A DNA stretch of 64,000 nucleotides. It comes from 21-14-0-10-47-8 sp966211795 (GTDB taxonomy: Bacteria; Bdellovibrionota; Bdellovibrionia; Bdellovibrionales; Bdellovibrionaceae). The position numbers were made by a program, and so were the translations under genes. This document shows, in pieces, positions 26,407 through 34,764 of this stretch. Where the stretch lies: NCBI GenBank assembly GCA_966211795.1, contig CBIHNW010000018.1, forward strand, positions 51,108 through 115,107, given 5' to 3'. Position 1 is the stretch's first letter; each line of letters starts with the position of its first letter. The notes under the pieces were generated by a model. That model was not told the DNA's origin. It saw nothing but the letters and a program-made list of their open reading frames with translations, and did no database searches.

Positions 26407-28305
26407 ATGCAAAAGACGACTTTCCCGAACCGTACAATCCGAGCTTTCCTCCTGTGGCGTTTTTTGCCGTTATTACTGTTTTCGATCGCCTTTATCACCT
26501 GCTGGTCGATCACCGGAAGCTGGCTTGGAGCAAGCTTTGGCGGCGAGCAATGGGTTTCATCATTCTCTTCCCATTATCTTTCTGAAATTAAGGAAATTCA
26601 CGAAGAGGCCATTCTTGCGCAAATGACTGCCGAGCACGCATTCGAACCTGGACATGTTTCGAGTTTGCCGCCAAATTATATTTCTTTAAAACTGAGTCCG
26701 AACGCTTACCAGGTTATATCTGGTTACATTCCTCTCAAAGAGTCTGCTGATGAAATCCGCAGAGAACTCTTGCAGATCCAAAGACCCGGCTTATATGAAA
26801 TCAACGACGAGCTGGTATTTGCTGTTCCCTTCAATCCAAATATAAAAAAAGAGCCTGGTGACCACTTTTTCTTATTGAAAATTTTGGGCCATCGCTTTGC
26901 CCATCGTTTGGCCACCGCAATGGGAACAGAAGTCACCTTCATTCTGACACAACCAAGCCCCCACGTCTCAGCTACAAGTTGGAAAAATATTCGAGACGAA
27001 ACCTATGTGCCAAGTCTTGATTCCGAACTTTTAAAACAAATTGAGACTCTCAAGGACGGCGAAGTTTTCACCAGCATGGCCTCGTATCACGTCCCCTCCT
27101 ACCGCGGACTCGTCCAATATTATAAGGGTGTCACGGCTTTCAACAGGGGAGATACGGATTTTCAAGCATTTCACGCCTTCACGCCAATCAAAGATGAAAA
27201 CGGAAATAAGATTGGGTACTTTTCTGTTATCGTGCCCCAGGACACCTTACTTCGAGGCGTGAAATTTAATATGATCCTTTCGGCCATTCTTGGATTGGCA
27301 TTCGCAATTCTTAGCACTTGGCTCATCATTCGCGTTTCGAAAAAATTTGTTGATCCGTTAACCGCTTTAACTGAAGAAGTGAATCTGATTGCCCGAAGTC
27401 TCAATGGAAAATACGCAAAATATGGTGTTGAACCTAGCGAGCCACCATCTGCAGAATCTCAAAACGAAATTGAAAGTCTGCGACTGAGTGTGAAGTTATT
27501 AAGGCAAGAGGTCACGCGTGCCGAGCGCATTGAGACGCTCATTGAAGACGAACGAGCCCGCACACAATTTGCCTCAAAAATGGCGGCCCTTGGTGAAATG
27601 TCTGCAAGTGTCGCACATGAGGTCAATAATCCGATTTCGGTCATTCATGCTCTTTCGGATGAGCTTTATGAAAAGGCAGATAAGGGAAAAGCTTCGGTCG
27701 ATGAAACGAAAAACCTTTCTCTCACCATCAAGGAAACGGCCACTCGAGTGGCCGGCATCGTGAGAGCCTTGTTGAGACTGTCTCGGGACGCAAACGATGA
27801 CGCCATGGAATGGCACTCGGTTGGAAACATTATCGACGATGCGATCATTTTAATTCAAGACCAAATCTTGACCTCGCAAATCAAGCTGACGGTAAACGAA
27901 GTTTCTTCCAATCTTAAAATTCTCTGTCGTGGCACGCAAATCAGTCAGGTGATATTGAACCTACTGAATAATGCAATTGATGCGGCCGAAGAATCTGATG
28001 ATAAATGGATTCACGTTGAAGTTCTGCAAAACGAAAAATATCTCGTCATCGCTGTTTCCGATAGCGGTCCAGGCATCGCGGAAAAAATCAAAAGTCGTAT
28101 CATGGATCCATTTGTTACCACAAAGCCTCCTGGTAAGGGCACGGGCTTGGGCTTAAGTCTTTCAAAACATATTATTGAAGAGCACAACGGAAAACTTATT
28201 TTGGATTCTCAAAGCCAGGTGACACGATTTTTGGTGGAGCTTCCTTTGGGAACCATCCAACTGCCCATCACTTCGCTTGAGGAAGCGACACAAATTCGGA
28301 GTTAG
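26407..28305 (+). CDS. Membrane sensor histidine kinase with large extracytoplasmic sensor
   Basis: This 632-aa kinase has helices at about 15-36 and 288-310. They enclose a 250-residue sensor region with no recognised domain (its segment YFSVIVPQDTLLRGV before the second helix resembles the end of a Cache-like fold, uncertain). A coiled linker follows, then an NtrB-like DHp with His404 (SVAHEVNNPISVIHAL) and a full ATPase domain (NLLNNAIDAAEE, SDSGPGIAE, GKGTGLGLSLSKHII). The only in-frame start is the ATG at 26407, since a stop lies 15 bases upstream. The cognate partner is probably the single-receiver protein starting three bases after its stop. Confidence 0.93.
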   Translation: MQKTTFPNRTIRAFLLWRFLPLLLFSIAFITCWSITGSWLGASFGGEQWVSSFSSHYLSEIKEIHEEAILAQMTAEHAFEPGHVSSLPPNYISLKLSPNAYQVISGYIPLKESADEIRRELLQIQRPGLYEINDELVFAVPFNPNIKKEPGDHFFLLKILGHRFAHRLATAMGTEVTFILTQPSPHVSATSWKNIRDETYVPSLDSELLKQIETLKDGEVFTSMASYHVPSYRGLVQYYKGVTAFNRGDTDFQAFHAFTPIKDENGNKIGYFSVIVPQDTLLRGVKFNMILSAILGLAFAILSTWLIIRVSKKFVDPLTALTEEVNLIARSLNGKYAKYGVEPSEPPSAESQNEIESLRLSVKLLRQEVTRAERIETLIEDERARTQFASKMAALGEMSASVAHEVNNPISVIHALSDELYEKADKGKASVDETKNLSLTIKETATRVAGIVRALLRLSRDANDDAMEWHSVGNIIDDAIILIQDQILTSQIKLTVNEVSSNLKILCRGTQISQVILNLLNNAIDAAEESDDKWIHVEVLQNEKYLVIAVSDSGPGIAEKIKSRIMDPFVTTKPPGKGTGLGLSLSKHIIEEHNGKLILDSQSQVTRFLVELPLGTIQLPITSLEEATQIRS

Positions 28306-28307
28306 AA

Positions 28308-28697
28308 ATGATCAAAAATCACGAGCCGCATGTATTGATAATTGATGATGAGGTCCAGCTGACCCGATCTCTCAAAGAAAAACTTGAAGATGAGGGATAC
28401 GAGGTTCAGGTCTGCGCCGACTATTCAACGGCGAGATCTATGATCAGTCATCAAAAGTTTTGCTGCATTGTCATCGATCAAAAACTGAAAGGTGGCACCG
28501 GCGACATGATCATTGCAGAAATTCGCAAAACACCTTTGCATCGAAATTACGAGACGCCCATCCTGTACATGAGTGCGCACTTGAGCGAAGCATTCTTGAA
28601 ACGAATCGGGAGCGCGGTCGATAGCATTCTGATCAAGCCATTCGGGCGCGCGGAATTTGCCGAAAAAGTAAAAGATCTTTGTCCAGTGGAAGACTAA
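28308..28697 (+). CDS. Single-domain response regulator (partner of the upstream kinase)
   Basis: This 129-aa CheY-like receiver has the acid pocket IIDDE, phospho-acceptor Asp57 (CIVIDQKLKGGTG), switch Ser in YMSAHL and KPF. There is no output domain. GGAG six bases before the ATG lies inside the end of the kinase gene, and the genes are two bases apart, so they are coupled. It could act on a target by binding or pass phosphate on in a relay. Its 3' end overlaps the convergent receiver gene by four bases. Confidence 0.92.
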   Translation: MIKNHEPHVLIIDDEVQLTRSLKEKLEDEGYEVQVCADYSTARSMISHQKFCCIVIDQKLKGGTGDMIIAEIRKTPLHRNYETPILYMSAHLSEAFLKRIGSAVDSILIKPFGRAEFAEKVKDLCPVED

Positions 28698-29044
28698 CCA
28701 AGAAATAGAGCTACCTTTTCAAGGAGCTCCTTGGAATCGACCGGCTTGGATAAATATGCTTGGGGCTTCGCGGATAAAGCCATGCCTTCATAAGCCGAGA
28801 TAATCACCACGGGAATTTCGGCATAGATGGCCCGATTTCTCTGAAAATCAAGAAAGCCCCAGCCATTCAAGGTCGGCATGACCATATCTAGAATAATCAG
28901 GGACGGCATTCCATTTTCTTGGAGCCTGTCAATGCCCTGCTGACCGTTTTCAGCTTGCTCAACATCATGGCCCTGTTCCGTGAGGATGCTAGCGATTCTT
29001 TTACGAAGCAGAGGTTCATCTTCAATCACAAGAATTCTTGCCAT
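28694..29044 (-). CDS. CheY-like single-domain response regulator
   Basis: This 116-aa receiver has VIEDE, phospho-acceptor Asp53 (LIILDMVMPTLNGWGFLD), a switch Ser in IISAYEG and YLSKPVD. It begins at the ATG at 29044, since three further residues upstream add nothing. The NGWGFLDFQR pattern resembles the receiver encoded at 30341 (NGWKFLDVQR), so the two are related copies. It is transcribed behind the receiver/hybrid kinase pair on the - strand, with 113 bases between. Confidence 0.9.
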   Translation of the reverse strand: MARILVIEDEPLLRKRIASILTEQGHDVEQAENGQQGIDRLQENGMPSLIILDMVMPTLNGWGFLDFQRNRAIYAEIPVVIISAYEGMALSAKPQAYLSKPVDSKELLEKVALFLG

Positions 29045-29157
29045 AGAGGTCACTTACAACACACGGAAAACGTGATATCCTTTGTTCTATTCTGATTCAA
29101 ATTCTTTCAGAGTCAAGCGCTGACCGGCCAGTCGGCAGTCCGCCCGGAAAGCCCTCT

Positions 29158-30378
29158 CTACAAAGCCGTGAGAGGAATTTCGACACTGAACTCGGATCCG
29201 AGCTCCAGACCACTTTTCACGTTGATACGGCCGCCATGAAGTCGAACAATTTCTTGGGAGATAAAAAGACCCAAACCCAGACCACCATAATTCTGATCCG
29301 AAACGGCTCTTTCAAAGCGCTCAAAGATTCGTTGTTGATCTTCCTTAGCAATCCCTATCCCTTGGTCCTTCACGCACAATCGAGCGACATCACCGAACTG
29401 ATCAATCGAAATGACGATGGGCTTTCCCAGTCCGTACTTTAATGCATTGGAAAGGAGGTTCACGAGCACTTGCTCCAGCCTCATACGATCCCAGACACCC
29501 ACAGGATCTGTGTGCGCATCAAGGCTGACTCGATAACCAAGCTGTTTGATATCCTCGGCAAAACTTTCAAGTACCGATTCCGCAACGTCCAAAAGGCTGA
29601 CATCTTTTTCTTTGAGCAAAGACATTTTCTCAGATGAGATTTGCGTGACGTCAACGAGCTCGTTAATAATCCGAGAGAGCCTTTCCACCTGCCCGCTCGC
29701 ATTGACAAGCATTCTCTCTAAACGCTCTGATTCCATCGTTTTCAGAGTTCCATTTCGAATCATTTTTAAAAAGGACTGCATTTGAAGGCTTAAAGGCGTA
29801 ATTGGCGTGTTCAATTCATGCGAAGCCACTGACAAAAAGCGATCTCTCGATTCCAAAGCCCTTTTCACAAATTCGTTTTCCTGCTCTTGAAGGACTTTCT
29901 CATTGATAATGCGAGATTGCCTTTGAATTTCGAGCTTTGATTTAAAAAGGTCGGCAAAAACTTCGACTTTCGAGCGAAGGATGGTCGGATTAATAGGTTT
30001 AAATAAAAAGTCGACCGCACCAGAGACATATCCCTTTTGCTCTGACATTTCATTCTTATGAATGGCCGTCACGAAAATAATAGGCGTGCGCTTCGATGTT
30101 TCGAGACGCCGGATTGAGTTGGCCGTTTCAAAACCATCCATTCCAGGCATTTGAACATCCAGAAGAACCACCGCGAAATCTCGCTCATTAAACTTCGCCA
30201 ACGCATCGGCGCCAGAAGTCGCGGTCACAAGATGATAGCCTGACTTTTGAAAGATAGCCTCGTATACGATCAGATTTTCGAGCTTGTCATCGACAGCTAA
30301 AATATGGATCAAATCGGCTTCACCGTGCTGACTTTCTTGATTAAGCACAGAACTTATTGACCGCATCGATGAGAGCAT
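29158..30378 (-). CDS. Soluble histidine kinase with N-terminal receiver
   Basis: This 406-aa cytosolic kinase is ordered receiver (Asp74 in VVLLDVQMPGMDGFE; FKPINPT), coiled-coil linker (about 140-175), DHp with His187 (SVASHELNTPITPLSL) and ATPase domain (NLLSNALKYG, KDQGIGIA, YGGLGLGLFISQEIV). It is input-controlled by phosphorylation of its own receiver, probably by another kinase, as in phosphorelays. Its start overlaps the stop of the receiver gene at 30341 by about 38 bases; the exact start (30378, 30366 or a GTG at 30348) is uncertain. Confidence 0.92.
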   Translation of the reverse strand: MLSSMRSISSVLNQESQHGEADLIHILAVDDKLENLIVYEAIFQKSGYHLVTATSGADALAKFNERDFAVVLLDVQMPGMDGFETANSIRRLETSKRTPIIFVTAIHKNEMSEQKGYVSGAVDFLFKPINPTILRSKVEVFADLFKSKLEIQRQSRIINEKVLQEQENEFVKRALESRDRFLSVASHELNTPITPLSLQMQSFLKMIRNGTLKTMESERLERMLVNASGQVERLSRIINELVDVTQISSEKMSLLKEKDVSLLDVAESVLESFAEDIKQLGYRVSLDAHTDPVGVWDRMRLEQVLVNLLSNALKYGLGKPIVISIDQFGDVARLCVKDQGIGIAKEDQQRIFERFERAVSDQNYGGLGLGLFISQEIVRLHGGRINVKSGLELGSEFSVEIPLTAL

Positions 30379-30700
30379 CAAGTTTGATCGGCTTATTTAT
30401 AATCGCCTGAGGATGAACTGATTTCGCACTCTCATGATAGGCAGAGCAAACCACAATTGGGATATTTGAAAGCGTGGGATCGGCTCTTTGGACGTCTAGG
30501 AACTTCCAACCATTTGTACCGGGCATCATCAAATCGAGTAAAATCACGCAAGGTTGCGGCAGAATGGTTCGAAGTCTTTCAATACCTTCGCTCCCGTCTG
30601 CCGCTAAATAAACACTGTACCCTTCGATTTCGAGCACGTCTTTCATCATATTTCGGATTGAAAGATCATCTTCAACAATTAAAATATTCTTACATTCCAT
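30341..30700 (-). CDS. CheY-like single-domain response regulator
   Basis: This 119-aa receiver has IVEDD, phospho-acceptor Asp56 (VILLDLMMPGTNGWKFLD), switch Ser in VCSAYHES and INKPIKLDAL. The ATG at 30700 starts right at the domain (MECKNILIVEDD). It is the first gene of a translationally coupled pair with the receiver-kinase at 29158. It is similar in sequence to the receiver at 28694. No output domain is present. Confidence 0.92.
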   Translation of the reverse strand: MECKNILIVEDDLSIRNMMKDVLEIEGYSVYLAADGSEGIERLRTILPQPCVILLDLMMPGTNGWKFLDVQRADPTLSNIPIVVCSAYHESAKSVHPQAIINKPIKLDALIDAVNKFCA

Positions 30701-31092
30701 TAGAAAAATACCATTCCGACATCGACACAAGCCAGCAACTTTCAAAATTGAATACGCCATTGTTATTTCAAAGAAAATTTCAAATCAAGTTTTAGATAAA
30801 ACTAGCTAGGTTGTGACAAATGAAATCCAAAGCGCTGGTCAAAATGACAAGAAGCCTGCTGATTTATTTAGCAGTTCGTTACAAACGATTCTCCCATAAA
30901 CTGAAAAATTCACGCAGCGTCTTTTTGAATTGCAGCCTAATGAATATCATCTACCACACCCGCCAAGCGGATGCACCTCTCTTTCACCGCCGGGCTGCTG
31001 CTCATCGGAGTTTGAGAGATATGTTCAGTGAATTTGCAGATTCAGGAGTGCAAAGCATTCCTGACCGATTCGTGCGTCTTATGGAAGGGTCA
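30701..31092. other. Intergenic region, no gene supported
   Basis: It is AT-rich. A long + strand frame (30820-31308) crosses it but runs antisense through a convincing - strand gene and has no protein-like features. Nothing else is recognised. Confidence 0.5.
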
Positions 31093-31503
31093 TTATTCAG
31101 AAGGGCCTGCTACGGTGACGGAAGTTATCTTTTCTTCGAGGATTTCGATCGTCAGAAAGTAACCGCCCGCACGCCGTCGAAGTTCAATTGTTCCATTTTT
31201 TATTTGGCTGAGTTTACGAATGACAGTTTCATCGAGTGCGGTGATTTGATCCCAGGCGAGTTTATTATCAATTTGAATCTCGGGCTTAGTTGCATCAGAT
31301 GTCACTAGTTTGTTTAAGACATAGTCATTCTGAGAAGCTTTGGATAAGACATCACTGAGTGACACCCCGGATTCTGCGGCGGCCTTTAATTCGTTTAATA
31401 CCTTAACATCACTTTTCGTTTCGACCTGACCCCAAAATCTGAGGCCAAAGAAAATAGCTGCGATTAAAAACACTGCCACTAAAATCATAATAATCATCTT
31501 CAT
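31093..31503 (-). CDS. Membrane-anchored small protein of unknown function
   Basis: This 136-aa protein has one N-terminal helix (about 3-23) and a soluble part predicted to be exported. It contains helical stretches (VLNELKAAAESGVSLSDVLSKA) and strands near the end (GGYFLTIEILEEKITSVTVAG). No family is recognised. Its ATG overlaps, base for base, the ATG region of the divergent GNAT gene (31502), and neither shows a Shine-Dalgarno site, so the true starts may be internal or leaderless. Confidence 0.65.
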   Translation of the reverse strand: MKMIIMILVAVFLIAAIFFGLRFWGQVETKSDVKVLNELKAAAESGVSLSDVLSKASQNDYVLNKLVTSDATKPEIQIDNKLAWDQITALDETVIRKLSQIKNGTIELRRRAGGYFLTIEILEEKITSVTVAGPSE

Positions 31504-32068
31504 GTCTTTAATTATGGAGGCAATTCGTTTTTCAAATCAACGATTAAAGTCCAATGTTTTTAAATCCGCAACCATTCATCCAAACGGAATTTTCTCAGCC
31601 AGCTACAGGCTCGATGACCGTAACAAGTCGAAGTTTCTCGCCAGTCTTTATGCGCCCTACTACCAAACCGATGAAGAAGACTCTGTCCAAGTCATTCGAG
31701 AGCTATCCAAAAAAATTGAATCGATCAACTTTGCTGAACCTAGAACTAGACTCGTTATTGCGGATCGATCATCTGGGCTTCACATAGGCACCGTTAACTC
31801 CTACTGGATTTCAAAGGAGACCCATTGGTTGGCCGCGGGCATCGTCATTTATGATTCCGCCTACTGGGGCGAAGGAGGAGGGAAAGAAGCTCTTTCCCTT
31901 TGGATCGACTATCTTTTCAAAGCTCGCCCTGAAATCGTCCGCCTGGACCTGCAGACTTGGTCAGGGAATCAGAAAATGATGAGGCTGGCGGAGCGGTTGG
32001 GGTTTCGGATGGAAGGGAGTCTTGATCTTGACTCGATTGAACCAAATTTTCGGGAATCAACAAATTGA
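31502..32068 (+). CDS. GNAT-family N-acetyltransferase (RimJ/RimL-like)
   Basis: This 188-aa enzyme would transfer acetyl from acetyl-CoA to an amine. The core shows strand beta4 LAAGIVIYDSAYWGEGGGKEAL, where GEGGGKEA corresponds to the acetyl-CoA phosphate-binding Q/RxxGxG/A loop, then LDLQTWSGNQKMMRLAERLGFRMEG, the usual end of RimJ/RimL-type domains. The region after GFRMEG is short. The start may be the ATG at 31502 or 31514; both lack a good ribosome site. It opens the AT-richer accessory stretch. Confidence 0.8.
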   Translation: MSLIMEAIRFSNQRLKSNVFKSATIHPNGIFSASYRLDDRNKSKFLASLYAPYYQTDEEDSVQVIRELSKKIESINFAEPRTRLVIADRSSGLHIGTVNSYWISKETHWLAAGIVIYDSAYWGEGGGKEALSLWIDYLFKARPEIVRLDLQTWSGNQKMMRLAERLGFRMEGSLDLDSIEPNFRESTN

Positions 32069-32204
32069 ATTAAAACCCTATTTACTCCAATTCCCTCTTT
32101 GACACCAAATCCTCAGGCTTGGTACTTGCAAATCGCTTGTCCCGAATAAATACGGAAAATTTAAACTAAAATGGCAGTTCGTTTGAACATTAGGAAAAGA
32201 GTAG

Positions 32205-32687
32205 ATGAAAAAAACATTAAAAATCATCGGGATCATGGTGGCAGGCTTAGTTGTTATTATCGGATTGATGATTGTTGGACTCATCCTCCCAGCTGTTCGA
32301 GAAAGCAAAGAGGCGCGACCCATCGTCACCGAAAAAGCAAATGAATTCATTGATTGCTTGACTAAAAATGACTCCAATCATTGTTATGAACAGATGACCA
32401 GTGAAAATTTTAAATCATCGGTTTCGAGCGATCAGCTCAAAATGCTTGCAGATAAAATAAAATCTGCACTTGGCAATCGTCTTTCTGGGACAATCGTAGA
32501 TGAATCATTTAACTTCAAAACAGTCAAAGACACAAAAGAATCCAAAAAAGTGACCTCCATTGAAATCCTCAGCATCTATGACAATGATCTTTCAGTTCGC
32601 GAGTCCTACATGTTCGAGCAAACTGAGAATTCGAAAGAATATAAGCTGAGTGGGTTTCATGTGACTTCGGCTAAGCTATTCAAATAG
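32205..32687 (+). CDS. Membrane-anchored small protein, NTF2-like guess
   Basis: This 160-aa protein starts with a helix (about 7-30) that would anchor it with the rest in the periplasm. The soluble part (ANEFIDCLTKNDSNHCYEQMTSENF, in part) has the layout of a cystatin/NTF2-like fold in which a first helix is followed by strands (TSIEILSIYDND, EYKLSGFHV). Two cysteines near residues 53 and 61 may pair. I do not recognise a named family. It stands alone in the accessory stretch. Confidence 0.65.
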   Translation: MKKTLKIIGIMVAGLVVIIGLMIVGLILPAVRESKEARPIVTEKANEFIDCLTKNDSNHCYEQMTSENFKSSVSSDQLKMLADKIKSALGNRLSGTIVDESFNFKTVKDTKESKKVTSIEILSIYDNDLSVRESYMFEQTENSKEYKLSGFHVTSAKLFK

Positions 32688-32763
32688 GTATTGAATACAG
32701 ATGTTCCATTAGCTAAACGCGGTTTCGTCGCGGAACGCGAACTAGGGGTACTCGCCGTAGGAT

Positions 32764-32787
32764 CACTCGAACACCGGCGTTCGAGTG
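32764..32787. repeat. Perfect 9-bp inverted repeat in a 238-base intergenic gap
   Basis: CACTCGAAC (32764-32772) and GTTCGAGTG (32779-32787) flank a 6-base loop ACCGGC. There is no T-run after it. A second small palindrome TCGCG-GAA-CGCGA lies about 35 bases before. The GC-rich gap contrasts with its AT-rich neighbours and could be a mobile-element remnant or an RNA structure. Confidence 0.5.
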
Positions 32788-32925
32788 GCTGGAATGGTTA
32801 ACACCTCTAACTCACTATGCATTCAAGCGCCTACGCTCGACTGGGCTATACATTTATGATCAGATTCGCATCAAAGGAGCATTCCTTTTGGTGACCAGAT
32901 AAAAAAAGATATTTAGCCTGGGGTA

Positions 32926-33411
32926 ATGGAATTAATGAACCATGTCGTTTTGCCTCCAGCGATCTATTTAACTCATTCATACTTTGATTCTTTGTTTTTA
33001 TATGGTGCCGGATTTACAGCATTTATGGCGCTGCTCGTCTTATTTCTTTTGATTTTTGTTTCTATTAAAAATTATAAAAACTGGAAAGTTGAAGGAAGAA
33101 TTGCCAGTGAACTTTTTCAAGTATTTTGGAATCTGTTAAAAGCCCTGGGTGGACCGGTTCTAATTTGTGCTTGCTTGATGTATTCTTCTTCACGATGGTC
33201 AGTCACAATTGGAAAATTAGGAGTGCGGGTCATTGCTCCCCTCAACTTTATAGATCCAGGCGGCATTGTTGCTTGGGCAGACATAGAAGAGGCAAAAATT
33301 ATTATGAGAGGAAAGTACGGGGGCGTACCATACATTAATTTGAAAAGGCGCAGCGAGTATTTAACCTTTCCAGTCTGGGAAATGAGTCGAGATGAAGCCC
33401 AACTTACCTAA
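32926..33411 (+). CDS. Membrane protein of unknown function
   Basis: This 161-aa protein has two helices (about 28-48 and 75-92) followed by a soluble C-terminal part with a pattern seen in PH-like or small cytoplasmic domains: GKLGVRVIAPLNFIDPGGIVAWADIEEAKI and YINLKRRSEYLTFPVWEMSRDEAQ, in part. The WADIEEAKI segment resembles domains that report on membrane protein partners. No family can be named. It lies in the accessory stretch with no close neighbours. Confidence 0.6.
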   Translation: MELMNHVVLPPAIYLTHSYFDSLFLYGAGFTAFMALLVLFLLIFVSIKNYKNWKVEGRIASELFQVFWNLLKALGGPVLICACLMYSSSRWSVTIGKLGVRVIAPLNFIDPGGIVAWADIEEAKIIMRGKYGGVPYINLKRRSEYLTFPVWEMSRDEAQLT

Positions 33412-33470
33412 ATAGCACAGCCCCGGAAACTAACAAGGTCTGCATGCACCTCATTTAAAGACGACAATCG

Positions 33471-33680
33471 ATGGCTTCCGAATGGAGTAAAATTGACTAT
33501 CTTGAATTCATCCAACAACGAACCGAAATTATAAGTCACCAGCACGCGCAGCCTCTACAGGAAAAAATAAATTCCCCGCTCCGAAAATTCGGACATAGCG
33601 ATTTCGATGATTTAGACTGGGAACAAGAGGATTTTGGAGAGAAATTTGAGGTGACTGACGGTTTCGTCGTAACCTCTTGA
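33471..33680 (+). CDS. Possible very small protein, unknown
   Basis: This frame of 69 codons gives an acidic, helix-rich peptide (EWSKIDYLEFIQQRTEI; DFDDLDWEQEDFGEKFEV). It has no ribosome site. It follows the membrane protein by 59 bases and is convergent with the PIN toxin gene. It may be real or a chance frame. Confidence 0.3.
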   Translation: MASEWSKIDYLEFIQQRTEIISHQHAQPLQEKINSPLRKFGHSDFDDLDWEQEDFGEKFEVTDGFVVTS

Positions 33681-33749
33681 TTTTCTTGGATTCGTAATTC
33701 TCGTGTCATCATCTGTCATCACGCTCGACTTCGATTCTGACAATTCAAT

Positions 33750-34502
33750 TCAACTCAATATTAACTTATCAGGAATAAAAACAAACTTATCTTTTGGCTT
33801 AAGGTAATTAAGAACCTTAGCAATTTCTTTATCAGCTGTAACAATTGCTGGAAAATGCGAATTCAAAAATAGATTAATAATCATAGCATCGAACGATCCA
33901 ATGCCAAATTTTCCAACCAAGAGTGAAACATCTTTCCAATCAATTGGTCCGGTCATCCACTCTTTTGAATCAGATCCACGCAGCGATAAAAAATTAACGC
34001 CAACTTCATCGCAGGTTGATTCCCAAACCTGTTCAATTCGATGGCTGATGTAATTCGAACAAAATTCAAACCAAGCATCCCTTGATATATTTTGAGTTCG
34101 TAAAAAATCACGCCATTCATTTGTTTTTGTAGTTGAAAATTTGTAACTCGTATTCTGCTTCTTGGCGGCGTCAATCGACGTGTAATTACTTTGCAATTTT
34201 TTATAAATGACATCACCAACAGATTTTCCGTAGCCAGAGTAAAAATCAGCTAAAGCTTCTGGGACCATAACTTGAAACTGGTTATTTATAAATTCAGCTC
34301 TGATATTTACGTTCGTAAAAGCTGGCATTTCAATATCAGATAAGAAATCAAAAAGTTGTGAAGCCGACTCATTATGAGCATCATTCGGATAGCTGATCGC
34401 AAATAAAATACTCGTATCAACAATACAGCCTTTATTAAAGTCGGCGTTTTTACTTTTTAAGCTTAGAATATCTGAAAATTTATAAGTTCCCCCGAAAGAC
34501 AT
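33750..34502 (-). CDS. PIN-domain toxin of a type II toxin-antitoxin pair
   Basis: This 250-aa protein has the acidic residues expected for a metal-dependent PIN ribonuclease: Asp29 (GCIVDTSILFA), Glu70 (NIRAEFINN), an Asp in FGIGSFDAMIIN and an Asp in IVTADKEIAKVL. It is longer than classic VapC (about 130-140 aa), with an extra helical region (about 90-180). Its ATG directly follows the TAA of the small upstream gene. Likely activity is cleavage of a specific RNA, held in check by the antitoxin. PIN identity is fairly sure, the target unknown. Confidence 0.75.
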   Translation of the reverse strand: MSFGGTYKFSDILSLKSKNADFNKGCIVDTSILFAISYPNDAHNESASQLFDFLSDIEMPAFTNVNIRAEFINNQFQVMVPEALADFYSGYGKSVGDVIYKKLQSNYTSIDAAKKQNTSYKFSTTKTNEWRDFLRTQNISRDAWFEFCSNYISHRIEQVWESTCDEVGVNFLSLRGSDSKEWMTGPIDWKDVSLLVGKFGIGSFDAMIINLFLNSHFPAIVTADKEIAKVLNYLKPKDKFVFIPDKLILS

Positions 34503-34676
34503 TTAGATCTCCGCATCACGCTTTATCGCTGACTTCTTTTGCTCGTCAGTTTTTGGATCTTTTAAAATGTCTAATAAAGTTTCTGACGGCTTAGATTTTT
34601 CACGATTCTTCTCGTAGACATCACGGAGTCTTTTGCCAGCGCCTTTTTTAGGAGTTTTAAACTTATTTTCAGTCAT
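34503..34676 (-). CDS. Antitoxin candidate upstream of the PIN toxin
   Basis: This 57-aa basic protein (MTENKFKTPKKGAGKRLRDV... ending AIKRDAEI) is short, charged and probably largely disordered. Its stop TAA touches the toxin ATG, giving strict coupling. GAGG lies before its ATG, and a CTCTAT/ATAGAG palindrome overlaps that site. There is no recognised DNA-binding fold, so the operator may be read by the complex or by another protein. It was identified by position and coding pattern rather than by family. Confidence 0.7.
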   Translation of the reverse strand: MTENKFKTPKKGAGKRLRDVYEKNREKSKPSETLLDILKDPKTDEQKKSAIKRDAEI

Positions 34677-34683
34677 AGAACAC

Positions 34684-34696
34684 CTCTATCATAGAG
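34684..34696. promoter_or_regulatory. Operator palindrome of the toxin-antitoxin operon
   Basis: CTCTAT-C-ATAGAG is a perfect 6-bp inverted repeat around one base. On the - strand it overlaps the ribosome site of the antitoxin gene. A -10-like TATAAC lies just upstream. The placement fits autorepression. Confidence 0.5.
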
Positions 34697-34764
34697 ATAG
34701 TTATAACACAACTTTTATAGCTTATAAGTATTTGAAACTACTCAGTCTTTTCACTTAAATAAAT

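Noticed and set aside
30820..31308. A + strand frame of 162 codons
   Set aside because: It runs antisense through a better gene at 31093-31503, has no ribosome site and no recognisable features.
32688..32925. Integron attC site idea for the gaps in the accessory stretch
   Set aside because: The core sequences RYYYAAC and GTTRRRY in the needed order are not present, and no integrase is in the window.
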